Positions 16,334-24,915 are shown, counted from the first letter of the stretch. The stretch: 64,000 nt of DNA from Candidatus Cloacimonadota bacterium (GCA_002402105.1 NVVD01000005.1:144527-208526), one strand, 5' to 3'. Notes: generated by a model from the letters alone, not told the origin. A program made the numbers and translations.

Positions 16334-17689
16334 TTAACTCTCAATATCATACTCTTTTAATTTTCTCCAAAGAGTATTACGCCCAATACCAAGGACTTTC
16401 GCAGTCATTGCTTTATTTCCACCAAAGGCTTCTAAAGTTTCTAAAATCTTAATTTTTTCAAGTTCTCTTAAGGTATAAAAACCACTTGCAGCTTGTTGTT
16501 GTAAATTTAGTTTTCTTGGTTCTCTCACTGATTGAGGTACATGAGCTTCTTGAATAAAAGGGTCATTGCAAAAAATGACCGATCTTTCAACAGCGTTTTT
16601 AAGCTCTCTGATATTACCTGGCCAATGATAAGCCATGCACAAATTATAAGCACCTTTTGAGTATCCTCTAATTTGTTTTTGATGTTTTACATTCATACCT
16701 TTTAAAAAGTATTCCATAAAAGCAGGAATATCTTCTGATCTATCTTTTAAAGACTCTAACTTCAAATGTAAACCACTAATCCTAAAAAACAAATCTTGCC
16801 TAAAGCCTTCTTCATTTACCAGTTGCTCAACATCTTTACTAGATGAACAAATAAACCTAATTTTTAAATCAATTTCTTTTACAGAGCCTACGGGTCTAAC
16901 TTTTCCATTTTCTAAAATTCTTAGTAGCTTCCCTTGAACTCTTTCTGGTAAAGCCGAAATTTCATTCAAGTAGATTGTTCCACCTTTTGCACTTAATAAA
17001 AGCTCCCCACAACCTCTACTTGATAAGTCTTCTGAACTTCCAAAAAACTCTTCTTCTCGTTGAGGGTCTTCTAAAGATGAACAATCAACCACTACAAACG
17101 GACTCTTATTTGAACAAGCAGATTCATGGATTCTTTGGGCTGTAGTTTCTTTTCCAGTACCGCTTTGCCCTGTTAATAAAATAGTAGTTGGCAAATTAGC
17201 TGCTCGCCTAACCACATCTTTCATTTTTTTGACCGTAAAAGAGCGTCCAACAATTTCGGCAAATTCTACGGGTTTAATTTCTGGCTCTTTGACCTGTTTT
17301 TCTACAGTTTTAGAAGTTACAATTTTTAAAGCTTCTTCGCATCTTTCAATAAAGACAGGAGGAGTAAAAGGTTTTGTCAAAAAATCAACAGCCCCAGATT
17401 TCATAGCCATAACCACGGTTTCAATATCTGGATTTTCAGACATCATCATAACTCTGGTTTCAGGATATTCTTTGCAAATATGCCTAAGCAACCACAAGCC
17501 ATCTTTACCGCTTAAGTTTAAGTCACAAACAACTAATTCAAATATACCTTTTTCAAGGCAACTCACGGCTTCTTGGGAATCTGCAACTTCAGCAACGCCA
17601 AAACCACCCTTCTCCAAGAACATACCTAATGTTGATCTTAACGTGTTTTCTTCTTCTACTAATAGAACTTTTCTCTTGCTCTGTTCCAT
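16334..17689 (-). CDS. NtrC-family response regulator lacking the GAFTGA sigma54 loop
   Basis: The 451-residue protein has receiver (1-120), AAA+ (about 140-370) and Fis-type helix-turn-helix (about 405-448) domains in NtrC order. The receiver has the phospho-acceptor Asp56 (CDLNLSGKDG) and the KPF lysine, with Glu12-Glu13-Glu14 as acidic pocket. Walker A is GQSGTGKE. The sigma54-contact loop after FFG reads SSEDLSSRGCGE, with GAFTGA absent and the region about three residues shorter, and Walker B ends LNEI instead of LDEI. Relatives without GAFTGA (for example Rhodobacter NtrC) act without sigma54. The ATG at 17689 follows GAGGT; a TTG lies three bases upstream. No kinase gene is adjacent. 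Confidence 0.88.
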   Translation of the reverse strand: MEQSKRKVLLVEEENTLRSTLGMFLEKGGFGVAEVADSQEAVSCLEKGIFELVVCDLNLSGKDGLWLLRHICKEYPETRVMMMSENPDIETVVMAMKSGAVDFLTKPFTPPVFIERCEEALKIVTSKTVEKQVKEPEIKPVEFAEIVGRSFTVKKMKDVVRRAANLPTTILLTGQSGTGKETTAQRIHESACSNKSPFVVVDCSSLEDPQREEEFFGSSEDLSSRGCGELLLSAKGGTIYLNEISALPERVQGKLLRILENGKVRPVGSVKEIDLKIRFICSSSKDVEQLVNEEGFRQDLFFRISGLHLKLESLKDRSEDIPAFMEYFLKGMNVKHQKQIRGYSKGAYNLCMAYHWPGNIRELKNAVERSVIFCNDPFIQEAHVPQSVREPRKLNLQQQAASGFYTLRELEKIKILETLEAFGGNKAMTAKVLGIGRNTLWRKLKEYDIES

Positions 17690-17818
17690 CAAAGACCTCT
17701 ATTTCATTAATAATGTTACAAAATGGAATATTTTTAATCAGGCAGTATACATTATTTAGCGTTAAAGATGCAAAAGTTGAAATGAAATACATAAAAAAAA
17801 ATCAAGTATCTTATAAAA

Positions 17819-17892
17819 CTGAGACTACTTTTCCTCAAAAAAGCACACTTTTTGTCAAAAAAGACAAAATAAAAGCTTTTTAATAGTCTCAG
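17819..17892 (+). ncRNA. Candidate structured RNA leader before the DHH gene
   Basis: CTGAGACTA (17819-17827) and TAGTCTCAG (17884-17892) are exact complements enclosing 56 bases. Inside, TTTTGTC and GACAAAA can pair around an AAAAAA loop. The structure ends about 90 bases before the DHH start codon, in the otherwise gene-free stretch 17690-17982. It could be a leader element or an imperfect phage-like site. No known riboswitch signature is visible. Confidence 0.3.
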
Positions 17893-17982
17893 ATAAGACC
17901 ATATCTTTTGAGAATAAGACCTCAAAAGAGTAGAATCAAACAATTAAACATACTCTTAAACATACCAAAGTCGAGACAAACT

Positions 17983-18957
17983 ATGAATATCACTAATATT
18001 ACTAAAATGAAAGCTATTATTGATGATGCTGACATCTTTATATTTACTTCACACATTGACCCTGACTGTGATGGACTTGGTGGAAGTCTTGGCCTAATGC
18101 TTGCTTTTAGACAATTGGGCAAAAAAACATATACTGTACTATGTGACAAATTTTCTTCCAAATACTCTTGGTTACCTCATAGTGATGAAATTTTATATGA
18201 CTTTCCAAAAGACCTACCTAAAGATAAAAAAACCGTTTTATTTACAGTTGATGCCCCAAATATTCCAAGACTTGGCTTTGATGAAAGTATTATCAATGAA
18301 TTAAACCCTACTATCATTAACTTAGACCACCATACTTCTAATGCTAGGTTTGGAGATTTGATGGTTTTTGACGAAAAGGCCGCCTCAAGTACAGAAGTTG
18401 CCTATAGGTTGATGCAACAGCTTGATTTAAAACTAGATACTAGTATCTCTACTCTTTTATATACAGGCTTAATTACAGACACAGGAAGATTTCGCTTTAG
18501 TAATACCAGATCAGAATCATTTGAATGTGCGCAACACTTTTTACGATCTGGTGCCAAACACAACCTCATCATTAAAAAATTGTTTGAAGAAAAGCCATTT
18601 GAAAAACTACTTTTAGAGCAAAAAGTTTTATCTACCCTACAAAATGACAATGGTATTGCATGGCTAAAATGTACAAAAAAAATGATGGAAGAAACCAATT
18701 GTAGCGACACTGAAGAGTTTGTAAATAAATTAACAGAAGTCAGTGGTATCGAAATATCATTATTTTTCAAAGAGGCTTCTGAGTCTTCAACCAAAATTTC
18801 ACTCCGAGCTAGAGGAAATGCCGACGTAAATCAAATAGCTTCTGTTTTTGGTGGTGGAGGTCACGCTAAAGCTGCTGGTGCAAAAATAGACCTTTGTTTA
18901 GATGAAGCCATTAAAAAAGTTGTAAATGAATGTAAAAAGTCCCTTGGACATAACTAA
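17983..18957 (+). CDS. DHH/DHHA1 phosphoesterase (NrnA-like)
   Basis: The 324-residue protein has the DHH motifs SHIDPDCDGLGGSLGL (about 22-37), FTVDAPN, LDHHTSN and a TGLITDTGRFRFSNT block, then a DHHA1 domain ending in GGGGHAKAAGA. Family members degrade very short RNAs (nanoRNase) or dephosphorylate pAp, and some cleave cyclic dinucleotides; which applies here cannot be fixed. All metal ligands appear present. The ATG at 17983 starts just before the first strand and is preferred over an upstream TTG at 17908. It begins a compact seven-gene rightward unit (18 bases to the glutaredoxin gene). Confidence 0.88.
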   Translation: MNITNITKMKAIIDDADIFIFTSHIDPDCDGLGGSLGLMLAFRQLGKKTYTVLCDKFSSKYSWLPHSDEILYDFPKDLPKDKKTVLFTVDAPNIPRLGFDESIINELNPTIINLDHHTSNARFGDLMVFDEKAASSTEVAYRLMQQLDLKLDTSISTLLYTGLITDTGRFRFSNTRSESFECAQHFLRSGAKHNLIIKKLFEEKPFEKLLLEQKVLSTLQNDNGIAWLKCTKKMMEETNCSDTEEFVNKLTEVSGIEISLFFKEASESSTKISLRARGNADVNQIASVFGGGGHAKAAGAKIDLCLDEAIKKVVNECKKSLGHN

Positions 18958-18975
18958 TTTTAAAAGGAAACAAAC

Positions 18976-19197
18976 ATGATATTATACCAATACCCTCAAT
19001 GCCCATTTTGTGCTCGTGTCTTACAAGCTATTAAGCCACTCAATCTTGACATTGAACTTAGAAATACAATCACCAACCCTAAATACAAACAAGAACTAAA
19101 AGCTTTAACTGGCAGAACAACCGTACCTTGCTTGGTTGAAAATGGTAAACCTATGTTTGAATCAGCAGATATTATAAAGTATCTTAAATCTAAATAA
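18976..19197 (+). CDS. Glutaredoxin
   Basis: The 73-residue protein is a minimal glutaredoxin: YPQCPFCARVLQAIK with the dithiol CPFC, TVPCL with the cis-Pro loop, and ESADIIKYL at the end. It reduces disulfides or glutathionylated proteins and may help iron-sulfur delivery with the neighbouring Mrp-like protein (inference). AAAGGAAA precedes the ATG. Confidence 0.92.
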   Translation: MILYQYPQCPFCARVLQAIKPLNLDIELRNTITNPKYKQELKALTGRTTVPCLVENGKPMFESADIIKYLKSK

Positions 19198-19207
19198 GGA
19201 GATTCTC

Positions 19208-20008
19208 ATGACAAAAAGAAATACAATTTTAGTACTTAGTGGTAAAGGTGGAGTTGGAAAATCAACCGTATCCACAAACCTTGCCCTTGCATTATCTATG
19301 AATGAGTCAAAAGTAGGGTTACTTGATGCTGATATCTATGGCCCATCTATTCCAACTATGATGGGAGTACAAGAGTCTCCTCAATTAGATGACCAACAAA
19401 AAATTATACCCATTCAGGCACACGGAATTGAACTCATGTCTTCTGGATTTTTAGTAGAACCAGGCCAGGCATTAATTTGGAGAGGCCCAATGATCCATAA
19501 AATTGTTCAGCAGTTTTGTAATGATGTTGCTTGGTCTGATTTAGACTTTTTAGTGATTGATTTACCTCCAGGAACAGGTGATGTACAACTTTCTATATCA
19601 CAAACTATTTCTGTTGTTGGTGCTGTTGTTGTAACAACTCCTCAAAAGGTTGCTTTAGATGATGTAAAAAGAGCTACTAGTATGTTAGATAGTTTAAAAA
19701 TTCCACTACTTGGAGTCATTGAAAATATGTCTGGTTTTTTAAACCCTGCGACTAATGAAATTATCCCTATTTTCTCTCAAGGTGGAGGAGAGCAATTAGC
19801 TAAAGATTTAGATTGCCCTCTTTTTGGTACTATTCCTATTGACCCTAATGTTTGTGCAGCTGGAGATACAGGCAAACCAGTTCTTATTGAAAACCCTTCA
19901 TCACCAGCATCAAAAGCATTTTTTAAAATTGCTCAAAAACTTGTTGCACAAATTAGTAAATTTAACCACGACAAAGTTCAATCAGAAGTTGTTCAAACTA
20001 GATCATAA
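19208..20008 (+). CDS. Mrp/ApbC-family P-loop NTPase without the CxxC motif
   Basis: The 266-residue protein starts directly at the NTPase domain with the deviant Walker A GKGGVGKST, then LLDADIYGPSIPTMMG, WRGPMIHKIVQQF and DFLVIDLPPGTGDVQL, all typical of Mrp/ApbC/NBP35. The N-terminal MIP18-like domain is missing. In iron-sulfur carriers CPxC follows 'GVIENMS'; here that stretch reads GFLNPATNEIIPIFSQGGGE with no cysteine. The protein may therefore not carry a cluster in the usual way. AAGGAGA precedes the ATG. The last 15 residues after HDKVQ are a loose tail. Confidence 0.88.
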   Translation: MTKRNTILVLSGKGGVGKSTVSTNLALALSMNESKVGLLDADIYGPSIPTMMGVQESPQLDDQQKIIPIQAHGIELMSSGFLVEPGQALIWRGPMIHKIVQQFCNDVAWSDLDFLVIDLPPGTGDVQLSISQTISVVGAVVVTTPQKVALDDVKRATSMLDSLKIPLLGVIENMSGFLNPATNEIIPIFSQGGGEQLAKDLDCPLFGTIPIDPNVCAAGDTGKPVLIENPSSPASKAFFKIAQKLVAQISKFNHDKVQSEVVQTRS

Positions 20009-20021
20009 TTCGGAGAGAAAA

Positions 20022-20765
20022 GTGAAAAAAGTTGCATTAATTACTGGAGGAACTTCTGGAATTGGCTATGCCTGTACTCTAAAATTTTTAGAAAATGGCT
20101 ACCAAGTATTTGCCACAGGAAGAAACCAAGATAAACTTCAAGCTCTTAAAGATGAATTATTGAACAAATATCCTGAACAACTCAAAGTAATTCAATGTGA
20201 CTCTAGTAACGAGCAACAAGTTATTGAACTCTTTGAACAAATTCCACATTTGGATGTTTTAATTAATAATGCTGGTGTCTATGGTAAAAACAACATTTGT
20301 GAATCAAGTCTAGAGCAAATTGAACATATGTTTTCAATTAATGTTTTTGGCTTATTTTTAGTCAGTAAAGCAGCTTTAAAATTAACAACATCCCAAGACC
20401 AAAACCTACATATCATTAATATTTCATCTTCACTTGGTAATAAGCCAGCCCCTGAAACTTCATTTTACTCTGCCTCAAAAGCAGCTGTTTTAAGTTTCAC
20501 TAAAAGCATCGCAATGGAATACGCCCCAAAAGTAAGAGCCAATGCTATTTTACCAGGGGTAGTAAAAACACCTCTTCACGAAGAAAATAAAAATAAAAAA
20601 GAAATTGAAGAGTTTTATCAAATGATGGAAGGTTTTCACCCTCTTAAAACATTAGGTGAAGCATCTTCTGTTGCTGAGTTATGTTTTCAAATTACAAGAG
20701 AAGAAATGTCATTTATGACTGGGTCATCTATAGTATTTGATGGAGGAATTTCTTTAGTATGTTAG
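20022..20765 (+). CDS. Short-chain dehydrogenase/reductase, possibly sepiapterin-reductase-like
   Basis: The 247-residue protein is a classical SDR: TGGTSGIG (7-14) for NADP(H), NNAGV, a catalytic Ser in ISSSLGN, YSASKAA with the Tyr-Lys pair, and a C-terminal FMTGSSIVFDGG. The GTG at 20022 follows CGGAGAG and starts at KKVALITGG, the natural beginning of the fold. The gene overlaps the pyruvoyltetrahydropterin synthase gene by seven bases. That context suggests reduction of a pterin side chain, as sepiapterin reductase does, but SDR substrates cannot be read from sequence. Confidence 0.88.
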   Translation: MKKVALITGGTSGIGYACTLKFLENGYQVFATGRNQDKLQALKDELLNKYPEQLKVIQCDSSNEQQVIELFEQIPHLDVLINNAGVYGKNNICESSLEQIEHMFSINVFGLFLVSKAALKLTTSQDQNLHIINISSSLGNKPAPETSFYSASKAAVLSFTKSIAMEYAPKVRANAILPGVVKTPLHEENKNKKEIEEFYQMMEGFHPLKTLGEASSVAELCFQITREEMSFMTGSSIVFDGGISLVC

Positions 20766-21208
20766 ATCAAAAAGTATTTTTATCACGTAAGATTTTCTTT
20801 TGTTCTGGACATCGCTATCACATAAATGAATGGAGCGATGAAAAAAATAAAGAGGTATTTGGCCCTTGCAACAATCCCCACGGCCATGGACACAACTATG
20901 AACTTGAAGTAACAGTTTATGGCCCCATTGATAAAAAAACTGGTATGGTAATAAACCTTACCGACTTAGATGCAATTCTTAAAACAAGTATCATGAAGCC
21001 ACTTGACCATAGATTTTTAAATTATGAAGTAGACTACTTTAAAAAGATTGTACCGACCACAGAAAATATAACAGTTTTTTGCTTTTTAGAGATTCAAAAG
21101 TTAATTCCTAATGGAATCGATTTATATAGAGTTAAACTTTATGAATCAAAAGACTTATTTGTTGAATACTATGGTGAAAATCATGATTTTAAAAACAAAA
21201 ACCTATAA
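20759..21208 (+). CDS. 6-pyruvoyltetrahydropterin synthase, animal-like
   Basis: The 149-residue protein matches the PTPS/QueD fold and looks closer to animal PTPS than to QueD. It has FFCSGHRYH, GPCNNPHGHGHNY with catalytic Cys and two zinc histidines, a KTGMVINLTDL strand, MKPLDHRFLN with the Asp-His pair, PTTENITVF and KLYES with the pterin-anchoring Glu. The enzyme converts dihydroneopterin triphosphate to 6-pyruvoyltetrahydropterin for biopterin-type cofactors; some relatives serve folate or queuosine routes. The start overlaps the SDR gene, so the two are coupled. GTP cyclohydrolase I is not in the window. Confidence 0.88.
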   Translation: MLDQKVFLSRKIFFCSGHRYHINEWSDEKNKEVFGPCNNPHGHGHNYELEVTVYGPIDKKTGMVINLTDLDAILKTSIMKPLDHRFLNYEVDYFKKIVPTTENITVFCFLEIQKLIPNGIDLYRVKLYESKDLFVEYYGENHDFKNKNL

Positions 21209-21581
21209 ACTTCCTTGTCATCATCGATTAATCAGCAATCAATTAAGCCATAAAAGTAACTTAAAGATTTTTTCAAAGTGTATGGGCTTATATGGACACG
21301 GACATGAATATCTCATCCGCTTAAGTTTTCGACTACAAACAAATGATTTTGAACTTGAAAAAAAAGTTGACCAACATATTTATGATAAAGTCATAAAGTT
21401 ATTCTCTCATCAAAGCTTAAATAAGGTTTTTAAAGACATAGGAATTCAAAACCCTATTACAACAGGAGAGCAAATTGTTTTAATATTTGCTAATATTCTC
21501 AATCAAGATATAATTTCAAAAAATTACTATAAAATAGAAGTAGTAGAAACACCTAAAAATAGTTTTTACCATTTTTTTTAA
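21183..21581 (+). CDS. Degenerate second PTPS-family protein
   Basis: The 132-residue protein keeps the PTPS layout: PCHHRLISNQL, KIFSKCMGLYGHGHEYLIRL with Cys and HGH, TTGEQIVLIFANIL and VVETPKNSF with Glu. The Asp-His catalytic pair appears as Ser-His (LFSHQSLNK), and the strand between the motifs is much diverged. It overlaps the first PTPS gene by 26 bases in another frame, as expected for an old tandem duplicate. It may form mixed oligomers with the first copy or use a different pterin; both are inference. ATG 21183 was chosen because the fold starts there. Confidence 0.75.
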   Translation: MILKTKTYKLPCHHRLISNQLSHKSNLKIFSKCMGLYGHGHEYLIRLSFRLQTNDFELEKKVDQHIYDKVIKLFSHQSLNKVFKDIGIQNPITTGEQIVLIFANILNQDIISKNYYKIEVVETPKNSFYHFF

Positions 21582-21614
21582 AACAAATTGTCTAACAATT
21601 AAAAAGGATAAAAC

Positions 21615-22112
21615 ATGTCAAGTTTTGATATCACTTGTGAAGTAGATTGGCCAGAAGTAGAAAATGCAGTTAACCAAGCAACAAAAGAGCTAAATAATCG
21701 TTTTGATTTTCGTGGAGTAGAGTGCAACATTAAAATCGATCAAAAAGGACTACTTTTAACATTAGAGTGTAGTGAGGATGGTAAGTTAGATGCAATGGTA
21801 GACATTTTACAAACCAAACTCGTCAAAAGAGATGTCTCTCTTTTTGGTTTTGAGTATCAAACCCCTGTACCTTCATCTGGTAGAAGCGTTAGACAACTTA
21901 TCGATGTAAAATCTGGTATCGACAAAGAAAAAGGTAAAGAAATTATCAAAGTCATTAAAGAGTCTAAAATAAAAGTAAACCCTAAAATGCAAGGCGATAG
22001 TGTTAGAGTCAACGGAAGTAAACGAGATGATTTACAAAAAGTTATTCAGTTAATCAAAACTTCACAAGATTCATTAAAAATGGCCTTACAAACAGGTAAC
22101 TTTAGAGACTAA
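21615..22112 (+). CDS. yajQ: YajQ family nucleotide-binding protein
   Basis: The 165-residue protein matches YajQ (DUF520) end to end: MSSFDITCEVDWPEVENAVN, a NRFDFRGVEC strand, KRDVSLFGFEYQTP, RQLIDVKSGIDKEKGKEI and the final LQTGNFRD. Members bind nucleotides, and Xanthomonas and Pseudomonas homologues bind cyclic di-GMP. AAAAAGGATA precedes the ATG. It is the last gene of the rightward unit, followed by a strong terminator. Confidence 0.95.
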   Translation: MSSFDITCEVDWPEVENAVNQATKELNNRFDFRGVECNIKIDQKGLLLTLECSEDGKLDAMVDILQTKLVKRDVSLFGFEYQTPVPSSGRSVRQLIDVKSGIDKEKGKEIIKVIKESKIKVNPKMQGDSVRVNGSKRDDLQKVIQLIKTSQDSLKMALQTGNFRD

Positions 22113-22126
22113 ATTTAATCACTCAT

Positions 22127-22172
22127 AAAAAGCTTAATACTTTCTTAAGCTTTAATGGGTATTAAGCTTTTT
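22127..22172. terminator. Bidirectional terminator between yajQ and the convergent membrane gene
   Basis: AAAAAGCTTAATAC (22127-22140) and its exact complement (22159-22172) give a 14-base stem with an A-run on one side and a T-run on the other. The right arm overlaps the stop codon of the convergent gene. Confidence 0.85.
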
Positions 22173-22623
22173 ATCTTGAATTTGATTTTGAAAAGTTATT
22201 TTGTTTATTATGATGAGGATGACTTTGATTATGATGATGAGGACGATTATTATGCTTATGAAAAGGCTTTTTCTTAAAAGGGTTTAAATACATTGTATAT
22301 TTATATAAAAGGTAAGCTGTAAATAATACTGCGGGCCCACGAATACCAAGTCGAAAATGCTCTACCCACGCATCAAGACTAAATAAAGATGCTCCTATCA
22401 TATCCTGCTCTTTAGAGCTTGTATTTACAAACTTTAAAAAAGGTTGATAAACTGTAAAATATGCAGTTAATGTCAAACCCTTAAACAAATGATATATAGC
22501 CTCAGTACCCATTAAATAAAACCATAAAGTCTTAGCTATTTTTTTTACCGTATTATCATTTGTCTTTTTATTTTTATACATTATACTTTCCGATCGTTTT
22601 TTAGGTTTATAATTTTTCAACAT
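22171..22623 (-). CDS. Membrane protein with a histidine/asparagine-rich tail
   Basis: The 150-residue protein has a basic N-terminus, a hydrophobic stretch around 32-60 (LWFYLMGTEAIYHLF, LTLTAYFTVYQPFL) and another around 95-112 (GPAVLFTAYLLYKYTMYL). Residues about 122-146 are almost only His, Asn, Pro, Lys and Gln, suggesting a flexible metal-binding tail. No family is recognised. It is monocistronic and convergent with yajQ. Confidence 0.55.
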   Translation of the reverse strand: MLKNYKPKKRSESIMYKNKKTNDNTVKKIAKTLWFYLMGTEAIYHLFKGLTLTAYFTVYQPFLKFVNTSSKEQDMIGASLFSLDAWVEHFRLGIRGPAVLFTAYLLYKYTMYLNPFKKKPFHKHNNRPHHHNQSHPHHNKQNNFSKSNSR

Positions 22624-22730
22624 AATACACTAAAGTAATTTTCTCTCAAATGTTTGTATTAAAAAAAATAAAAATATATACTTAATTTCAGGCTAAGTCA
22701 CATTTTTTACTTTAAATAATTTAATTTTTT

Positions 22731-24836
22731 ATGAACATTCTCAAAATAATAGCTATATTTTTATTTCTTATATCATCTAAATCTTGGTCTTTTTACTATA
22801 TTCACAATATGATAAGTGTCCCAGAGCAATTTCAAACAAATTATAGTAAAAAACATCATTTATCTAAATCGTTTGAAAAGCTTTTTTCACGCGGTCTAGA
22901 TGCCTACGATGAACTCAATTTCAAAAGAGCAGAGCAAGCCTATAATACACTTTTATTAATTCACTCTGCTGATATTATTTCTCTTGATAAACAGTCTCAA
23001 GTCTATTTGAAACAAGGTCGCTATGAGTTAGCCATTTCAACCCTGCACCATATATTACGTATAAACCCTAGATACTACCCTGCTCATAACCATCTTAGTT
23101 TAGTCTATTTATATCAAAAAAGCTTTCGTAAATCTATTGAACACTCAAAGTTTTTAATTGAACAAGGCGAAGCCTATATGGAAACATATATTAATCTTAT
23201 CAATGCTTTATTTTTTTTAAAACAATACGACAATGTTATATCTATTTGTAAAATTGCCCGAAACTCTGATGCAATCCACCCTCAATTTCAATTTTTTCCT
23301 TTATTAATAGAACTACTAACTCAAAAGTCAGAAGACTACGAAAGAAAAGAAAAGCTTTTTTTTAAAGAGTTTAAAAACCATTCAGATTTGACTCTTTACA
23401 AGTTTTTATTGGCTTTAAGCGATGGGGATAAATCTAAATTAAAATTAGCTAAAAGAGCCATTTCTAAAACAAGCTTTATTCATCCTATATACCCCTATAT
23501 GTTTTTGACTATCGCTCTTGAAGAAATCACTTATGTTTCTGACAATGAATCTAATAGAAATGAAGCGATTGATTATTCCGACTTAGCCATTTCAATTAAC
23601 CCTAAATTTTTATTACCCTATAGAGTCGAAGTAGATATGCTCAGAAGAAACCTAGCCCATAAAAAAGTCTTAGAACTCACAAAAAGAGGCCTTAAACATT
23701 TTCCAAGTTATCTGCCTTTTCTAGAGTTTCAAGGGGAGTCAGCCTTTTTTACAAAAAATAAAGAGCTAGCAATGCACTCTTTTAATAAAGCTTTCAAAGT
23801 CAGAAAAAAAGACCCCTCTTATCTAGCATACCAATCCATTTTACTACTAGAACAAAATAAAATTAATGAGGGCTTCTCACTAGCAGAACTCGCATTAGGT
23901 ATAGATAAAAATAACCCCTACGCACAAACTGCTTTAGGTCTTTTCTTTTACAAAAGCAACGAACAACAAAGAGCACAGCACCCATTAAATCAAGCAGTAA
24001 AGCAAAATATTGATTATTATCTACCGTGGCAGCTGCTAATCACAATTAAAAAAAATCTAAACCAAATGCGTAGTGCTTACAATCTCTCTATAAAAGCCAG
24101 ACAAATTATTTCTGAAAAATCTATTCATTTACTTGCTTCTGAGCTGGCATTTAATCAACTTGAATACAGAAACTGTGTAAAAATATCAAAAGCTGCCTTA
24201 CAGCTTTACCCAAATGACCAAGAGTTTATAATTTATAGCGCAAGGTCTTACTATGAACTTGAAGAATACCCACAAGCTCTTTCTATGCTATCTGATAAAA
24301 TCAAAATTAAGCCTAAAAACAAAGTTGAAGTCAATGAGTTATACTTAAATATTTTACTTAAAAACTCATTTACAAATGAAACTTTAGAACACATTACTAA
24401 GCTACTAAAGTTCAAACCAAACAATGAGATTTACAGAGCATTTTTAGCACATTACCATTATACTCAAGCTAACTATAAAGACTCTCTTGATGCCTATCTT
24501 AAATTAAATAAATTACTAAAAAACAACAAATATTTATATCAAACTGGTTGGCTTAGGTTTTTAAACAATCAAGAAAATAAAGCCATTACTGATTTAACTA
24601 GTGCTACCGTTCTTGGAAGTAAAAAAACAAGAGCTTTATCCTACTACCGATTGGGACTAATATACTCTCTTAAAAAAAGAAAGCTAGCCGACTCATCACA
24701 AAGCTATCAAAAAGCCTCCGAGTTATATCCACGTATGAAACAAGCATTTAACGATCACAATCTTTATATGCAGATTGCCAAAAAAAATAAACAAAAAGAA
24801 AAGCTACGACAAAATATTGAGCTTTATTTGAAGTGA
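22731..24836 (+). CDS. Large exported TPR-repeat protein
   Basis: The 701-residue product starts with a hydrophobic segment (2-20, ending KSWSF), a likely signal peptide. The remainder is a near-continuous series of TPR units, for example QVYLKQGRYELAISTLHHIL around 90-110 and QTALGLFFYKSNEQQRAQHP around 400-420. It most likely forms a long superhelical scaffold in the periplasm or at the outer membrane. No enzymatic motif is visible. No good ribosome site precedes the ATG. A terminator follows. Confidence 0.75.
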   Translation: MNILKIIAIFLFLISSKSWSFYYIHNMISVPEQFQTNYSKKHHLSKSFEKLFSRGLDAYDELNFKRAEQAYNTLLLIHSADIISLDKQSQVYLKQGRYELAISTLHHILRINPRYYPAHNHLSLVYLYQKSFRKSIEHSKFLIEQGEAYMETYINLINALFFLKQYDNVISICKIARNSDAIHPQFQFFPLLIELLTQKSEDYERKEKLFFKEFKNHSDLTLYKFLLALSDGDKSKLKLAKRAISKTSFIHPIYPYMFLTIALEEITYVSDNESNRNEAIDYSDLAISINPKFLLPYRVEVDMLRRNLAHKKVLELTKRGLKHFPSYLPFLEFQGESAFFTKNKELAMHSFNKAFKVRKKDPSYLAYQSILLLEQNKINEGFSLAELALGIDKNNPYAQTALGLFFYKSNEQQRAQHPLNQAVKQNIDYYLPWQLLITIKKNLNQMRSAYNLSIKARQIISEKSIHLLASELAFNQLEYRNCVKISKAALQLYPNDQEFIIYSARSYYELEEYPQALSMLSDKIKIKPKNKVEVNELYLNILLKNSFTNETLEHITKLLKFKPNNEIYRAFLAHYHYTQANYKDSLDAYLKLNKLLKNNKYLYQTGWLRFLNNQENKAITDLTSATVLGSKKTRALSYYRLGLIYSLKKRKLADSSQSYQKASELYPRMKQAFNDHNLYMQIAKKNKQKEKLRQNIELYLK

Positions 24837-24867
24837 TTTTACCTAACTAAACCCTTTAGTTTAAGAT

Positions 24868-24902
24868 AAAAAAAAAGATTAACATTACGTTAATCTTTTT
24901 TT
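24868..24902. terminator. Terminator after the large TPR gene
   Basis: AAAGATTAAC and GTTAATCTTT pair around ATTAC, flanked by A- and T-runs, so it can also serve the convergent gene ending at 24916. Confidence 0.85.
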
Positions 24903-24915
24903 ATTTATTAAAGTC

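Noticed and set aside
17229..17759. 176-codon open frame opposite the NtrC-like gene
   Set aside because: It lies antisense to well-conserved receiver and AAA+ codons and has no ribosome site or recognisable family; it is a shadow of the real gene.
18402..18794. 130-codon open frame opposite the DHH gene
   Set aside because: It is antisense to conserved DHH motifs and Ser/Phe-rich, as expected for a shadow.
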